This document shows, piece by piece, positions 1-5,492 of a DNA stretch of 5,492 bases; the first letter of the stretch is position 1; each line of letters begins with the position of its first letter. Source of the stretch: Gammaproteobacteria bacterium (lineage in GTDB: Bacteria > Pseudomonadota > Gammaproteobacteria > Pseudomonadales > Oleiphilaceae); contig RFIV01000063.1 of assembly GCA_003695085.1 (NCBI GenBank), positions 1 to 5,492 of the forward strand, given 5' to 3'. The notes below the pieces were generated by a model. That model ran no database searches. It saw only the letters and a list, made by a program, of their open reading frames with translations, and had not been told where the DNA came from. Position numbers and translations under genes: made by a program.

Positions 1-1592
1 GCCCCCTGGTACTCATGCACCGCCAACCCGGGGCCTTGTCCTACAATATCGGCTGGTTGTTTCTGGAAACCTCGGTGCTGATCAACGGACTGCAGAAATT
101 CGGCTGGCTGCCCGCCAATCACTTTACCCTGCATGCATTGCTCTATGGCATCGGGGCACAATCCGCACTGCTGACCTTTGGGTTGGTGGACCGCCTGTAT
201 CGTGAACGCACGCGCCGAATTCGCGCCGAGCAGGCCAATGTCAGGCTAGAACAGGAGCGGGCACAGGCGGCTGAGAACCACCTTTATGCAGCCACGCACG
301 ACCCGGTCACCGGACTGCCCAACCGAAGCGTACTGGTGGAGGCACTACAAAGGAAAATTGACGAAGGAGAGCCGGTGGGCATCCTGCTGGTTCGCTTCAA
401 TCGTCTGAGGGACATCGACAGAACACTGGGACAGGCCCATGCAGACGTGGTGGTAAAAATGGCTGCCGAGCGGCTCAGGAATGAAAGCATCCTCCTGCCA
501 GACGCCCAGCCGCTGACCGGGCAAAACGGGGAAAGCATTGCCCGCCTCAACGGCAGCACCTTTGCCCTGCTTTACAACCCCCGGGTCGTGGGAGACATGA
601 CTTTGCATATCGGCCCGGTGCTCCGGCATCTGAGCCAGAAGTTGCCCTATCAGAACATGCCACTGGATCTGGACCCGCGCATTGGCCTGGCACAGGCGCC
701 CGACCACGACTGCGAGGCCACCAACCTGCTGCGCAAGGCGCAAATTGCCGTGGACATGACCCAGCGGACTCAGCCCCTGAGCCGCTATCGGCCGGACGCG
801 GACCCCTACAGCCCCAAGCGCCTGGCATTGCTGGGCGAACTGGACGAGGCCATCCGGAGCGGGCAGTTGCAACTTCATCTTCAGCCCCAGCAGGATCTTC
901 ACACGGGAGCCATCACCACCTTCGAAGCCCTGGTGCGCTGGGTGCACCCGAGACATGGCTCCATCCCGCCGCTGGAGTTCATTGGCCTGGCGGAAGAAAC
1001 CGGTCTGATTCACGCGCTCACGCGCTGGGTCGTTCACGAAGCCATATGCCTGCTCAGTGATCTTGAGCGGGACGGGTATCCGGATACCCGCATCGCGGTG
1101 AACATTTCCGCCAGGGACCTGAGCGCACCGGATTTTGTGGATACCGTTCTGGGCGCGCTGGCAGAACAGGCGCAACCCGCCAGCCGTCTGATCCTGGAAA
1201 TTACCGAAACGGCAATCATGGAAGATCCGGAGCAGGCCATCCATACACTGGAACAGCTCAGTTCAGCCGGCATCACCCTCGCGCTGGACGACTACGGTGC
1301 CGGGTATTCCTCCCTGCATCAGATCAAGCGCTTGCCCCTGCATGAAATCAAGATTGATCGCTCCCTCATAGCGGGTATCAACGATTCAACGGATGGTCGC
1401 CTGATCATCGAAACAACCGTACGGATGTGTCACAGCCTGGGCTACAAGGTCGTGGCTGAGGGCATCGAGGACGACGACACGCTTGATACACTGCGCGCCC
1501 TGCGCTGCGACCTGGCCCAGGGATACCACATTGCCCGCCCCATGCCCTATGCCTTTGTGCTGGAGTGGCTCAAGAATACCGGGGCGCTTTAA
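1..1592 (+). CDS. 7TM-DISM / degenerate GGDEF / EAL protein, probable cyclic-di-GMP phosphodiesterase (5' end outside window)
   Basis: The frame is open to the left edge, so the ATG at 15 is only the first visible Met and the gene starts upstream. Residues are numbered from that Met. Residues 1-60 hold the last two hydrophobic segments of a 7TM-DISM sensor, ending in the family-typical stretch with LVDRLYRERTRR, followed by a charged helix (about 65-90, likely coiled coil). A GGDEF domain begins at HDPVTGLPNR (about 95). Its signature is NGSTF (179-183) instead of GGDEF, and the usual metal-binding DxD region reads RFN (127-129), so cyclase activity is not expected. The EAL domain looks intact: E304 of EAL, N363, E395 in EITE, D425-D426 in DDYGAGYSSL, K446 in KIDR, E482/E485 in AEGIE and Q502 in QGY. 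It should hydrolyse cyclic-di-GMP to pGpG at the inner membrane, with the degenerate GGDEF possibly regulatory. The stop lies 13 bases from the stop of the convergent hydrolase gene. The domain call is firm; the signal sensed is unknown. Confidence 0.93.
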   Translation, partial: PLVLMHRQPGALSYNIGWLFLETSVLINGLQKFGWLPANHFTLHALLYGIGAQSALLTFGLVDRLYRERTRRIRAEQANVRLEQERAQAAENHLYAATHDPVTGLPNRSVLVEALQRKIDEGEPVGILLVRFNRLRDIDRTLGQAHADVVVKMAAERLRNESILLPDAQPLTGQNGESIARLNGSTFALLYNPRVVGDMTLHIGPVLRHLSQKLPYQNMPLDLDPRIGLAQAPDHDCEATNLLRKAQIAVDMTQRTQPLSRYRPDADPYSPKRLALLGELDEAIRSGQLQLHLQPQQDLHTGAITTFEALVRWVHPRHGSIPPLEFIGLAEETGLIHALTRWVVHEAICLLSDLERDGYPDTRIAVNISARDLSAPDFVDTVLGALAEQAQPASRLILEITETAIMEDPEQAIHTLEQLSSAGITLALDDYGAGYSSLHQIKRLPLHEIKIDRSLIAGINDSTDGRLIIETTVRMCHSLGYKVVAEGIEDDDTLDTLRALRCDLAQGYHIARPMPYAFVLEWLKNTGAL

Positions 1593-1605
1593 CCGGGCTG
1601 AACGC

Positions 1606-2598
1606 TCAGGTCAGCGGACGCGTTTCGCCCACGCCCATGCACAGGGCATCAGCCTGCCCGGGTGCCGACAGAAAGCGCGACTTCGGCTCCCAGAAGGGCT
1701 CGGTTGTCAGACGCAGTGTGCCCCAGTGCATCCCCACCGCTGTCACAGCCCCCAACTCATCGGCCACCCGTCGCGCCTCTTCCGGGCTCATGTGTACATG
1801 CGCAAAAACTTCTGGCGGGCCATAGGCACCGATGGGCACCAGCGCATGACGCACAGGCCCGAGCAAATCCGCAGCCCTTGCGAAACAGGAGGAATAGCCG
1901 GAGTCGCCGCCAAAGAACAGGCTCAGGTCACCCTGCTCGATACGGACACTGCCCCACAGGGCCCGGTCCTGATCCCAGACCGTTCGCCCCGAGAAGTGGC
2001 AGGCCGGCAGCACCGTGAACAGCACTTCATGCAGCTCGATGCACTGCATCCAGTCCAGTTCGTGAATCGCCGTCGCACCCAGCCCCCGCAGCGACCTCCC
2101 CGTGCCCGGAGTGGTCACGATCTGAACCGGTTTGGTGCGGCACAGCGCCCGAATGCTCGCGCGATCCAGGTGATCATAATGATTATGCGAAATGACCAGC
2201 ACGTCAGGCTTCAGGCAGGCAAGCGGAACAGGCTGAGGAATCAGGCGGCGGGGGCCGGCAAAGGGCACCGGCGACGCCCGCTCGCCGAGAAAGGGATCGG
2301 TCAGGATGGTACATCCGGGCAGGCGAATCAGAAAGCAGGCCTGTCCCAACCACGTCAGTGAAGGCTCGGTTACTGATACCAGGCCGGCCAGCGCGGCCGA
2401 TTGTGTCCGGACATGCTCATCAGGAATGAAATCCAGTGCCTGGTTGCCGTGTCGCATCAGTTCCACAAGTACCTTGCGCATGGCCGGGCTGCGCCGACCA
2501 TCCGCGTGTGGAGACTCCGGGTTGCTGAACCCGCCAACCCGGTGATGCGGTCCAGAACGCCACGGATGTGCATCAAGCCGATGGTAAATCTTGCTCAT
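1606..2598 (-). CDS. NAPE-PLD/RomA-like MBL-fold metallo-hydrolase
   Basis: A 330-residue metallo-beta-lactamase-fold hydrolase. The start chosen is the ATG at 2598, which overlaps the tesB stop as ATGA. The frame is open further upstream, but that part lies inside tesB. There is no strong Shine-Dalgarno, which fits translational coupling. Visible motifs are LTWLGQACFLI, TILTDPFL and the zinc motif SHNHYDHLD (H138, H140, D142, H143), then H201 in ACHFSG, D232 in GGDSGY, H269 in HMSPEEA and H291 in GMHWGT. The H-to-D and D-to-H intervals (31 and 59 residues) equal those I recall for human NAPE-PLD (H253, D284, H343), so a two-zinc phosphodiesterase site is likely. Known relatives cleave N-acyl-phosphatidylethanolamine; many bacterial members have no tested substrate. 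No signal peptide is evident, so it is probably cytoplasmic or membrane-peripheral. Substrate is inferred from family only; UlaG-like lactonase activity is a less likely alternative. Confidence 0.9.
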   Translation of the reverse strand: MSKIYHRLDAHPWRSGPHHRVGGFSNPESPHADGRRSPAMRKVLVELMRHGNQALDFIPDEHVRTQSAALAGLVSVTEPSLTWLGQACFLIRLPGCTILTDPFLGERASPVPFAGPRRLIPQPVPLACLKPDVLVISHNHYDHLDRASIRALCRTKPVQIVTTPGTGRSLRGLGATAIHELDWMQCIELHEVLFTVLPACHFSGRTVWDQDRALWGSVRIEQGDLSLFFGGDSGYSSCFARAADLLGPVRHALVPIGAYGPPEVFAHVHMSPEEARRVADELGAVTAVGMHWGTLRLTTEPFWEPKSRFLSAPGQADALCMGVGETRPLT

Positions 2599-3464
2599 GC
2601 CCGGTCCGGTCGTCGGCGAATCAGCGCTTCCTGCGCCGTCGAGGCGACCAGCGTACCCTGCTGATTGAAGATCAGCCCCCGGTTGAACCCTCGTCCCCCG
2701 GATGCACTGGGACTGTCCATGCTGTAGAGCAACCACTCATCTACCCGGAAATCCCGATGAAACCAGACCGCATGATCCAGACTCGCCACCTGCATGTCCT
2801 TCTGCATGAAGGTGACGCCATGCGGATACAAGCTGGTACCCAGCAGGCCGAAATCCGACGCATAGGTAAGAATGCCATGGTGCCAGCGGACATCGTCCGG
2901 GATTTTCCGAATGGCCCGGAACCAGTTGTATTTGAAGGGCGGCATGGGTTCGGGCTTCAGATAGTTGGGAGGATTGACCGGGCGAATTTCAATGGGCCGG
3001 TCACAGGTGAACTGCTCACGTATCTTTTCCGGAATCAGATCCCGGAACTTGCGCCGCATTTCCAGTTCACTGGGAATTCCATCCGGCCCGGCTACTGAAG
3101 GCATGTCTGCCTGATGATCAAACCCCTCTTCACGCGTCTGGAAGGAGGCCATCATCGCCAGTATTTCCTTGTTGTGCTGGCGTGCGATCACCCGCCTGAC
3201 GGAAAACGAGCGGCCATCCCTGACTTCGGTGACCTCATAAAAGATGGGGTGATGCGGATCGCCCGGGCGCAGAAAATAGGCATGCAGGCTATGGGCAATC
3301 CGATCTTCGGCGACCGTATTGTAGGCCGCCATCAGTGCCTGGGACACCACCTGCCCCCCAAACACATTGCGAAAGCCCAGGTCCTGGCTTTCTCCCTGAT
3401 AGAGACATTCATCCAGCGGCTTGAGGGTCAGCAACTCCAGCAACTGTGCAACTACATCCGACAT
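2595..3464 (-). CDS. tesB: Acyl-CoA thioesterase II (TesB)
   Basis: A 289-residue double-hotdog thioesterase (E. coli TesB is 286) that hydrolyses medium- and long-chain acyl-CoA to free fatty acid and CoA in the cytoplasm. The ATG at 3464 is chosen because AAGGAG lies 7 bases upstream (3472-3477) and the protein from there aligns with E. coli TesB without offset; the frame upstream to 3686 is not family-like. Family landmarks are LGFRNVFGGQVVSQAL, HSLHAYFLRPGD, ASFQTREEGF, YASDFGLL, LDHAVWFHR and VASTAQE. The catalytic residues known from E. coli, Asp204 and Gln278, fall at exactly these numbers here, while the Thr228 position is Ser (conservative). It is the first gene of an operon with the MBL hydrolase, its TGA overlapping that gene's ATG. 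This is a confident assignment. Confidence 0.96.
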   Translation of the reverse strand: MSDVVAQLLELLTLKPLDECLYQGESQDLGFRNVFGGQVVSQALMAAYNTVAEDRIAHSLHAYFLRPGDPHHPIFYEVTEVRDGRSFSVRRVIARQHNKEILAMMASFQTREEGFDHQADMPSVAGPDGIPSELEMRRKFRDLIPEKIREQFTCDRPIEIRPVNPPNYLKPEPMPPFKYNWFRAIRKIPDDVRWHHGILTYASDFGLLGTSLYPHGVTFMQKDMQVASLDHAVWFHRDFRVDEWLLYSMDSPSASGGRGFNRGLIFNQQGTLVASTAQEALIRRRPDRA

Positions 3465-3471
3465 CCCGTCA

Positions 3472-3477
3472 CTCCTT
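3472..3477 (-). promoter_or_regulatory. Shine-Dalgarno of tesB
   Basis: AAGGAG on the minus strand with a 7-base spacer to the ATG at 3464. This decides the tesB start against the longer open frame that runs upstream to 3686. Confidence 0.85.
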
Positions 3478-3593
3478 ATCAATTCGGTGATCTCATCCTG
3501 CCAGTGCCCCGAGCCTGCATCAATGGCCAAAACGACCGCTCCAACCGACGAATGCAGCCAACCCGTGACACTCACACCCGAAACACAATATAT

Positions 3594-3623
3594 TTGACCC
3601 AAGGAAATTTTATACCACAATAT
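3594..3623 (+). promoter_or_regulatory. Candidate promoter of the CWC gene
   Basis: TTGACC (3594-3599) is a good -35. At 18 bases lies CAATAT (3618-3623), a weak -10; the better-looking TATAAG (3621-3626) is 21 bases away, which is too far. The transcript would start near 3630, giving a very short leader that contains only the AGGAGG site. The region is right, but the exact -10 is uncertain. Confidence 0.35.
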
Positions 3624-3631
3624 AAGGTATA
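3611..3631. repeat. Inverted repeat, possible operator
   Basis: Perfect 6-base arms TATACC (3611-3616) and GGTATA (3626-3631) are separated by nine bases. The dyad covers the expected -10 region and ends 3 bases before the AGGAGG site of the CWC gene, where a repressor dimer would block transcription. The arms are short and in AT-rich DNA, so chance is possible. Confidence 0.35.
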
Positions 3632-3633
3632 CA

Positions 3634-3639
3634 AGGAGG
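3634..3639 (+). promoter_or_regulatory. Shine-Dalgarno of the CWC gene
   Basis: AGGAGG with a 5-base spacer to the ATG at 3645. This near-consensus site shows that the small cysteine-rich frame starts here and not at the upstream ATG at 3114, which lies inside tesB. Confidence 0.85.
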
Positions 3640-3644
3640 ACACC

Positions 3645-3905
3645 ATGAAAGACACCCTGGACAAGATTCCCCAGGCATTCACGCACCTGTGCCCGGAATG
3701 CCAGCAGCCCCTGAGGTGCGACCTTGAAGCCGGCAAATCCGTGTGCTGGTGCTTTTCCATGCCCACCTCCGCCGACAACAAGTGGGCTTGGCAGGAAGGG
3801 CAGCGCTGCCTGTGTCGCTCATGCCTTGCCAAGGCGCTGGACGCTGCACCCGTCAAGACGGTTGTGGCAGATCAAACACCACCCACTCGGACGCCCCTTC
3901 GCTGA
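3645..3905 (+). CDS. Small cysteine-rich CWC-type protein
   Basis: An 86-residue protein with eight cysteines: C16 and C19 (CPEC), C25, C34 and C36 (CWC), C55 and C57 (CLC) and C60 (CRSC). The order CPxC, then LRCDLEAG, then CWC, then CLCRSCL is the pattern of the cysteine-rich CWC family, whose function is unknown. The paired cysteines suggest metal binding, probably zinc; this is inference. It has no signal peptide or membrane segment. A strong Shine-Dalgarno and an AT-rich promoter region precede it, and it is divergent from tesB. Residues 70-86, after the conserved CLCRSCLAKAL segment, are rich in Thr, Pro and Val, and are encoded antisense to the pirin remnant, so this tail may be an accident of the junction and not part of the fold. 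Confidence 0.8.
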   Translation: MKDTLDKIPQAFTHLCPECQQPLRCDLEAGKSVCWCFSMPTSADNKWAWQEGQRCLCRSCLAKALDAAPVKTVVADQTPPTRTPLR

Positions 3906-4020
3906 CCGCCAACAGGTGCGTATCGCCGGTCACGGTGAGGGCATCACCCGGCGACACGACCTGATCCTGTACACGCAGCCGCCCGCGCACCAGATGCAGG
4001 TAAAGCTGCCGATCAGTATG
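3853..4020 (-). pseudogene. Remnant of a pirin-family gene (C-terminal cupin end only)
   Basis: Read on the minus strand, the frame ending with the TGA at 3855-3853 encodes about 55 residues containing RQLYLHLVRGRLRV, then SPGDALTV, and near the end EWVVFDLP. This is the usual close of pirin/quercetin-dioxygenase bicupins: a strand pair, xRGxxxV, a GDA/GDG turn and a final FDLP. Pirins are normally over 200 residues, so about three quarters is missing. The frame is open only to 4071, has no ATG, and its one internal GTG lies within the conserved core, so it cannot make a normal pirin. It starts right after the rubredoxin reductase stop (4023) and overlaps the CWC gene by 53 bases. I interpret it as what is left after deletion of a pirin gene downstream of the reductase. 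The identification rests on motif memory; an uncharacterised cupin is the alternative. Confidence 0.6.
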
Positions 4021-4022
4021 CC

Positions 4023-5171
4023 TCAGCCTGAGGTCAGCGCTCTCGTGAGGGCCATTTTTTCCATCACCGCCTCAGGCCCAACCAGCGCAAACCCCTTGAG
4101 CTGCCCCTGCGCATCCTCAAACCGACACACATGATTGATGTCATCACTGGCATGAAGGTGCCACTGCCCCTCCGGTGCCTCGGGCGGGCACACCACCACC
4201 GGGCAGGCCGGCGTCTTGACCACCACGGGCATGGGGCCAAAGGTGACCGCCGTGGGCTCGCCACAAAGCGTTCGGGCCAGCGCCCGGGCAGACGCCATCA
4301 AGGGTTGCACGTACAGGCGCACCTGCCCTTCGATTTCTGCCGCATCACCCAACGCGTGAATGCCTTCAGCCGAGGTGCGCAGATAACGGTCCACGACAAT
4401 GCCGCGATTCACCGCCAAGCCGGCCGCCTGAGCCAGTGCCAGATCCGGCCGCAGCCCCACGGCGCTGATCACCGCGTCTGCCTTCAGAGCCACACCCGTA
4501 TCCAGTTCGGCCGTCACTCCGCTCTCATGCCCGGTCAAACGCGTGACGACTGCGGGCAGGTGAAAGCGTGCGCCTGCAGCTTCCAGCCCGGCCTGCAACA
4601 CCCGGCCGGCCTCCGTCGGCAACAGTCCCGGCAGGGGTGCGTCACAGGGCGCAACAACTTCCGGTGAATGCCCGCCCTGAAGCAGGTCATTGGCAAATTC
4701 GCAGCCGATCAGCCCCGCGCCCATGATCAGGACACGTGCGCTATCCGGTAACGCATCCCGGAATCGCCGATAATCCTCCAGACTATTGATGTGAAACACA
4801 CGCTCGGGGGCCTGCTGCTCCACAGGCAGCCGGATGGGTGAGGCGCCGGTTGCCAGAACAACGGCCTCCGCCTGAATGACCTCGCCCGTATCCAGAGTCA
4901 GTATACGCTCCCGGGCATTCAGCGCCACGACCTGCGTACCCGTGCGCACCACCAACCTCAACTGCGCGGCCATGTCTGCAGCCGAGGCCATGACCAGCCC
5001 GTCTGCCGCCTTGCCCTTGGCAAATCCGGTAGAAAGCATGGGTTTGCTGTAGCTGCTGCCATCATCAGCCGTGACCATGACGATTTCGCGGTCAGGATCG
5101 AGCTTGCGGACCTCGCGCGCCAGTGTGTACCCGGCAAGGCCGGTGCCGACGATGACAAGAGGTGTGCTCAT
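4023..5171 (-). CDS. rubB: Rubredoxin-NAD(+) reductase
   Basis: A 382-residue FAD-dependent reductase that moves electrons from NAD(P)H to rubredoxin in the cytoplasm. Visible landmarks are the FAD dinucleotide motif VGTGLAG (8-14), SYSKPMLSTGF (40-50), VVLATGA (104-110), the NAD-binding motif GAGLIG (151-156) followed by CEFAND, SAVGLRP, NRGIVVDRYLRTS and the second FAD motif IHALGDAAE (271-279). These and the length match Pseudomonas aeruginosa rubredoxin reductase (384 residues) closely from end to end, including the C-terminal EKMAL. The start at 5171 overlaps the rubredoxin stop as ATGA, and GGAG (5183-5180) lies 8 bases upstream, inside the rubredoxin gene. A run of six A (4060-4055) falls near the 3' end; a -1 slip there enters the pirin remnant frame. 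The electron acceptor beyond rubredoxin is not in the window. Confidence 0.95.
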   Translation of the reverse strand: MSTPLVIVGTGLAGYTLAREVRKLDPDREIVMVTADDGSSYSKPMLSTGFAKGKAADGLVMASAADMAAQLRLVVRTGTQVVALNARERILTLDTGEVIQAEAVVLATGASPIRLPVEQQAPERVFHINSLEDYRRFRDALPDSARVLIMGAGLIGCEFANDLLQGGHSPEVVAPCDAPLPGLLPTEAGRVLQAGLEAAGARFHLPAVVTRLTGHESGVTAELDTGVALKADAVISAVGLRPDLALAQAAGLAVNRGIVVDRYLRTSAEGIHALGDAAEIEGQVRLYVQPLMASARALARTLCGEPTAVTFGPMPVVVKTPACPVVVCPPEAPEGQWHLHASDDINHVCRFEDAQGQLKGFALVGPEAVMEKMALTRALTSG

Positions 5172-5338
5172 GCGTCCAGCTCCACCATTTCAAAATCTTC
5201 CTTGCCCACGCCGCACTCGGGGCACAGCCAGTCATCCGGAATATCCTCCCAGGCCGTTCCGGGCGGGATGCCCTCCTCGGGCAACCCCTTCGCCTCATCA
5301 TAGATAAAACCACATACCACACACTGCCAACGTCGCAT
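5168..5338 (-). CDS. rubA: Rubredoxin
   Basis: A 56-residue rubredoxin, a single-iron electron carrier. The two iron-binding knuckles are CVVCG (C6, C9) and CPECG (C39, C42). Between them are the conserved IYDEAKG, GIPPGTAW and IPDDW, and it ends with GKEDFEMVEL, all standard for rubredoxins of 53-56 residues. The ATG at 5338 has AGAGG 7 bases upstream. Its TGA overlaps the reductase ATG by four bases, so the pair is translationally coupled and the reductase is its electron donor. In pseudomonads such pairs feed alkane hydroxylases or take part in oxidative-stress defence; no hydroxylase is seen here. It is preceded by a recognisable promoter and a dyad. Confidence 0.96.
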   Translation of the reverse strand: MRRWQCVVCGFIYDEAKGLPEEGIPPGTAWEDIPDDWLCPECGVGKEDFEMVELDA

Positions 5339-5372
5339 GCCTCACCCTCTTTTGTTCGACAATCCTACAACA

Positions 5373-5401
5373 AAAATATCATTTGAGTATTTGTATGACA
5401 A
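5373..5401 (-). promoter_or_regulatory. Probable sigma-70 promoter of rubA-rubB
   Basis: On the minus strand TTGTCA (5401-5396, five of six consensus bases) is followed after exactly 17 bases by TATTTT (5378-5373, four of six). Transcription would start near 5366, leaving a leader of roughly 28 bases before the rubA ATG. The surroundings are AT-rich compared with the coding DNA. Confidence 0.55.
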
Positions 5402-5407
5402 ATCTCA
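5384..5407. repeat. 24-base dyad overlapping the rubA -35 box
   Basis: On the plus strand ATTTGT (5389-5394) and ACAAAT (5398-5403) form a perfect inverted repeat around a 3-base centre. The flanks TGAG (5384-5387) and CTCA (5404-5407) extend the symmetry, with a single unmatched T at 5388. It covers the -35 of the rubA promoter, so it may bind a dimeric regulator. It is not followed by a T-run placed for a terminator. Regulator unknown. Confidence 0.45.
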
Positions 5408-5465
5408 TTCGCACAGGCACGCCTATCGTGGCATACGACTACATGCGCAGCGCTTGCGAACACGC

Positions 5466-5471
5466 TATAAT
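5466..5471 (+). promoter_or_regulatory. Consensus -10 box of a promoter reading out of the window
   Basis: A perfect TATAAT followed by the GC-rich stretch CCCGCCC. No good -35 lies at 16-18 bases; TTGCGA (5454-5459) is too near. It faces away from rubA and would start transcription near 5478, serving a gene beyond the right edge. Confidence 0.4.
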
Positions 5472-5492
5472 CCCGCCCTTATTCCGATTCAC

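Larger units (their letters stand above)
3465..3644. other. Divergent intergenic region between tesB and the CWC gene
   Basis: These 180 bases separate two divergent starts. The half next to tesB is GC-rich and I see no clear promoter in it. The half next to the CWC gene (about 3575-3633) is strikingly AT-rich against its surroundings and probably holds the promoters for both directions. On the minus strand TATATT (3592-3587) could serve as a -10 for tesB, but no good -35 sits at standard spacing, so the tesB promoter remains unplaced. Confidence 0.6.

Noticed and set aside
345..1244. 299-codon minus-strand open frame opposite the GGDEF-EAL gene
   Set aside because: It has no recognisable motifs and lies wholly antisense to clear GGDEF/EAL domains, as expected by chance in GC-rich coding DNA.
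1593..1616. Terminator between the convergent EAL and MBL hydrolase genes
   Set aside because: Only a four-base CGCT/AGCG pairing is visible with no T-run, and the gap between the stops is just 13 bases.
1483..2361. 292-codon plus-strand open frame opposite the MBL hydrolase
   Set aside because: The composition is Arg/Pro/His/Gln-rich shadow sequence, while the opposite strand carries intact zinc motifs.
3114..3644. Upstream extension of the CWC frame
   Set aside because: It is antisense to tesB and the intergenic region; the strong AGGAGG and the family-like protein begin at 3645.
3465..3686. N-terminal extension of TesB
   Set aside because: TesB homology starts at the ATG at 3464 with a good Shine-Dalgarno, and the extension runs over the promoter region and into the CWC gene.
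3923..3954. Hairpin TCGCCGG/CCGGCGA shortly after the CWC stop, as a terminator
   Set aside because: The stem is good, with an inner GGTGA/TCACC pair, but no T-run follows on either strand, and it lies in GC-rich former pirin coding sequence.
5168..5338. Alternative plus-strand and other-frame readings across the rubredoxin gene
   Set aside because: The minus-strand rubredoxin with both CxxC knuckles explains this interval fully; the competing frames have no family features.

Overview
The window reads as chromosomal DNA of a gammaproteobacterium, high in GC and densely coded. The clues are a TesB-type thioesterase that keeps E. coli TesB residue numbering, a rubredoxin/rubredoxin reductase pair very like that of Pseudomonas, a 7TM-DISM/GGDEF/EAL sensor, and E. 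coli-like Shine-Dalgarno and promoter elements. The genus cannot be fixed from the sequence alone. I see no RNA genes, insertion sequences, CRISPR arrays or phage genes. I found no clearly new defence or mobile system. The most unusual part is a decayed gene junction around 3850-4060.

Layout. (1) 1-1592, plus strand: the 3' part of a membrane-anchored cyclic-di-GMP protein. It has the end of a 7TM-DISM sensor, a GGDEF domain that has lost its signature residues, and an EAL domain with all catalytic positions present, so it is probably a phosphodiesterase. (2) 1606-3464, minus strand: a two-gene operon, tesB (acyl-CoA thioesterase II) followed by a NAPE-PLD/RomA-like metallo-beta-lactamase-fold hydrolase, joined by a 4-base ATGA overlap. 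(3) 3465-3644: an AT-rich divergent intergenic region with a promoter-like element and a dyad. (4) 3645-3905, plus strand: a small cysteine-rich protein of the CWC type. (5) 3853-4020, minus strand: a remnant encoding the last ~55 residues of a pirin-family protein. It lies between, and overlaps, the CWC gene; a -1 slip at an A6 tract in the reductase gene would read into it. (6) 4023-5338, minus strand: rubredoxin and NAD-dependent rubredoxin reductase, again joined by an ATGA overlap. (7) 5339-5492: a divergent promoter region with a minus-strand promoter and dyad for rubredoxin, and a strong plus-strand -10 box for a gene beyond the window.

How the genes work together: rubredoxin reductase passes electrons from NAD(P)H through FAD to rubredoxin, which delivers them to an acceptor not encoded here. 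TesB and the MBL hydrolase probably both act on acyl-lipid metabolites. The EAL protein would lower cyclic-di-GMP in response to a membrane signal. Beyond the two operons, nothing in the sequence ties these units into one pathway.
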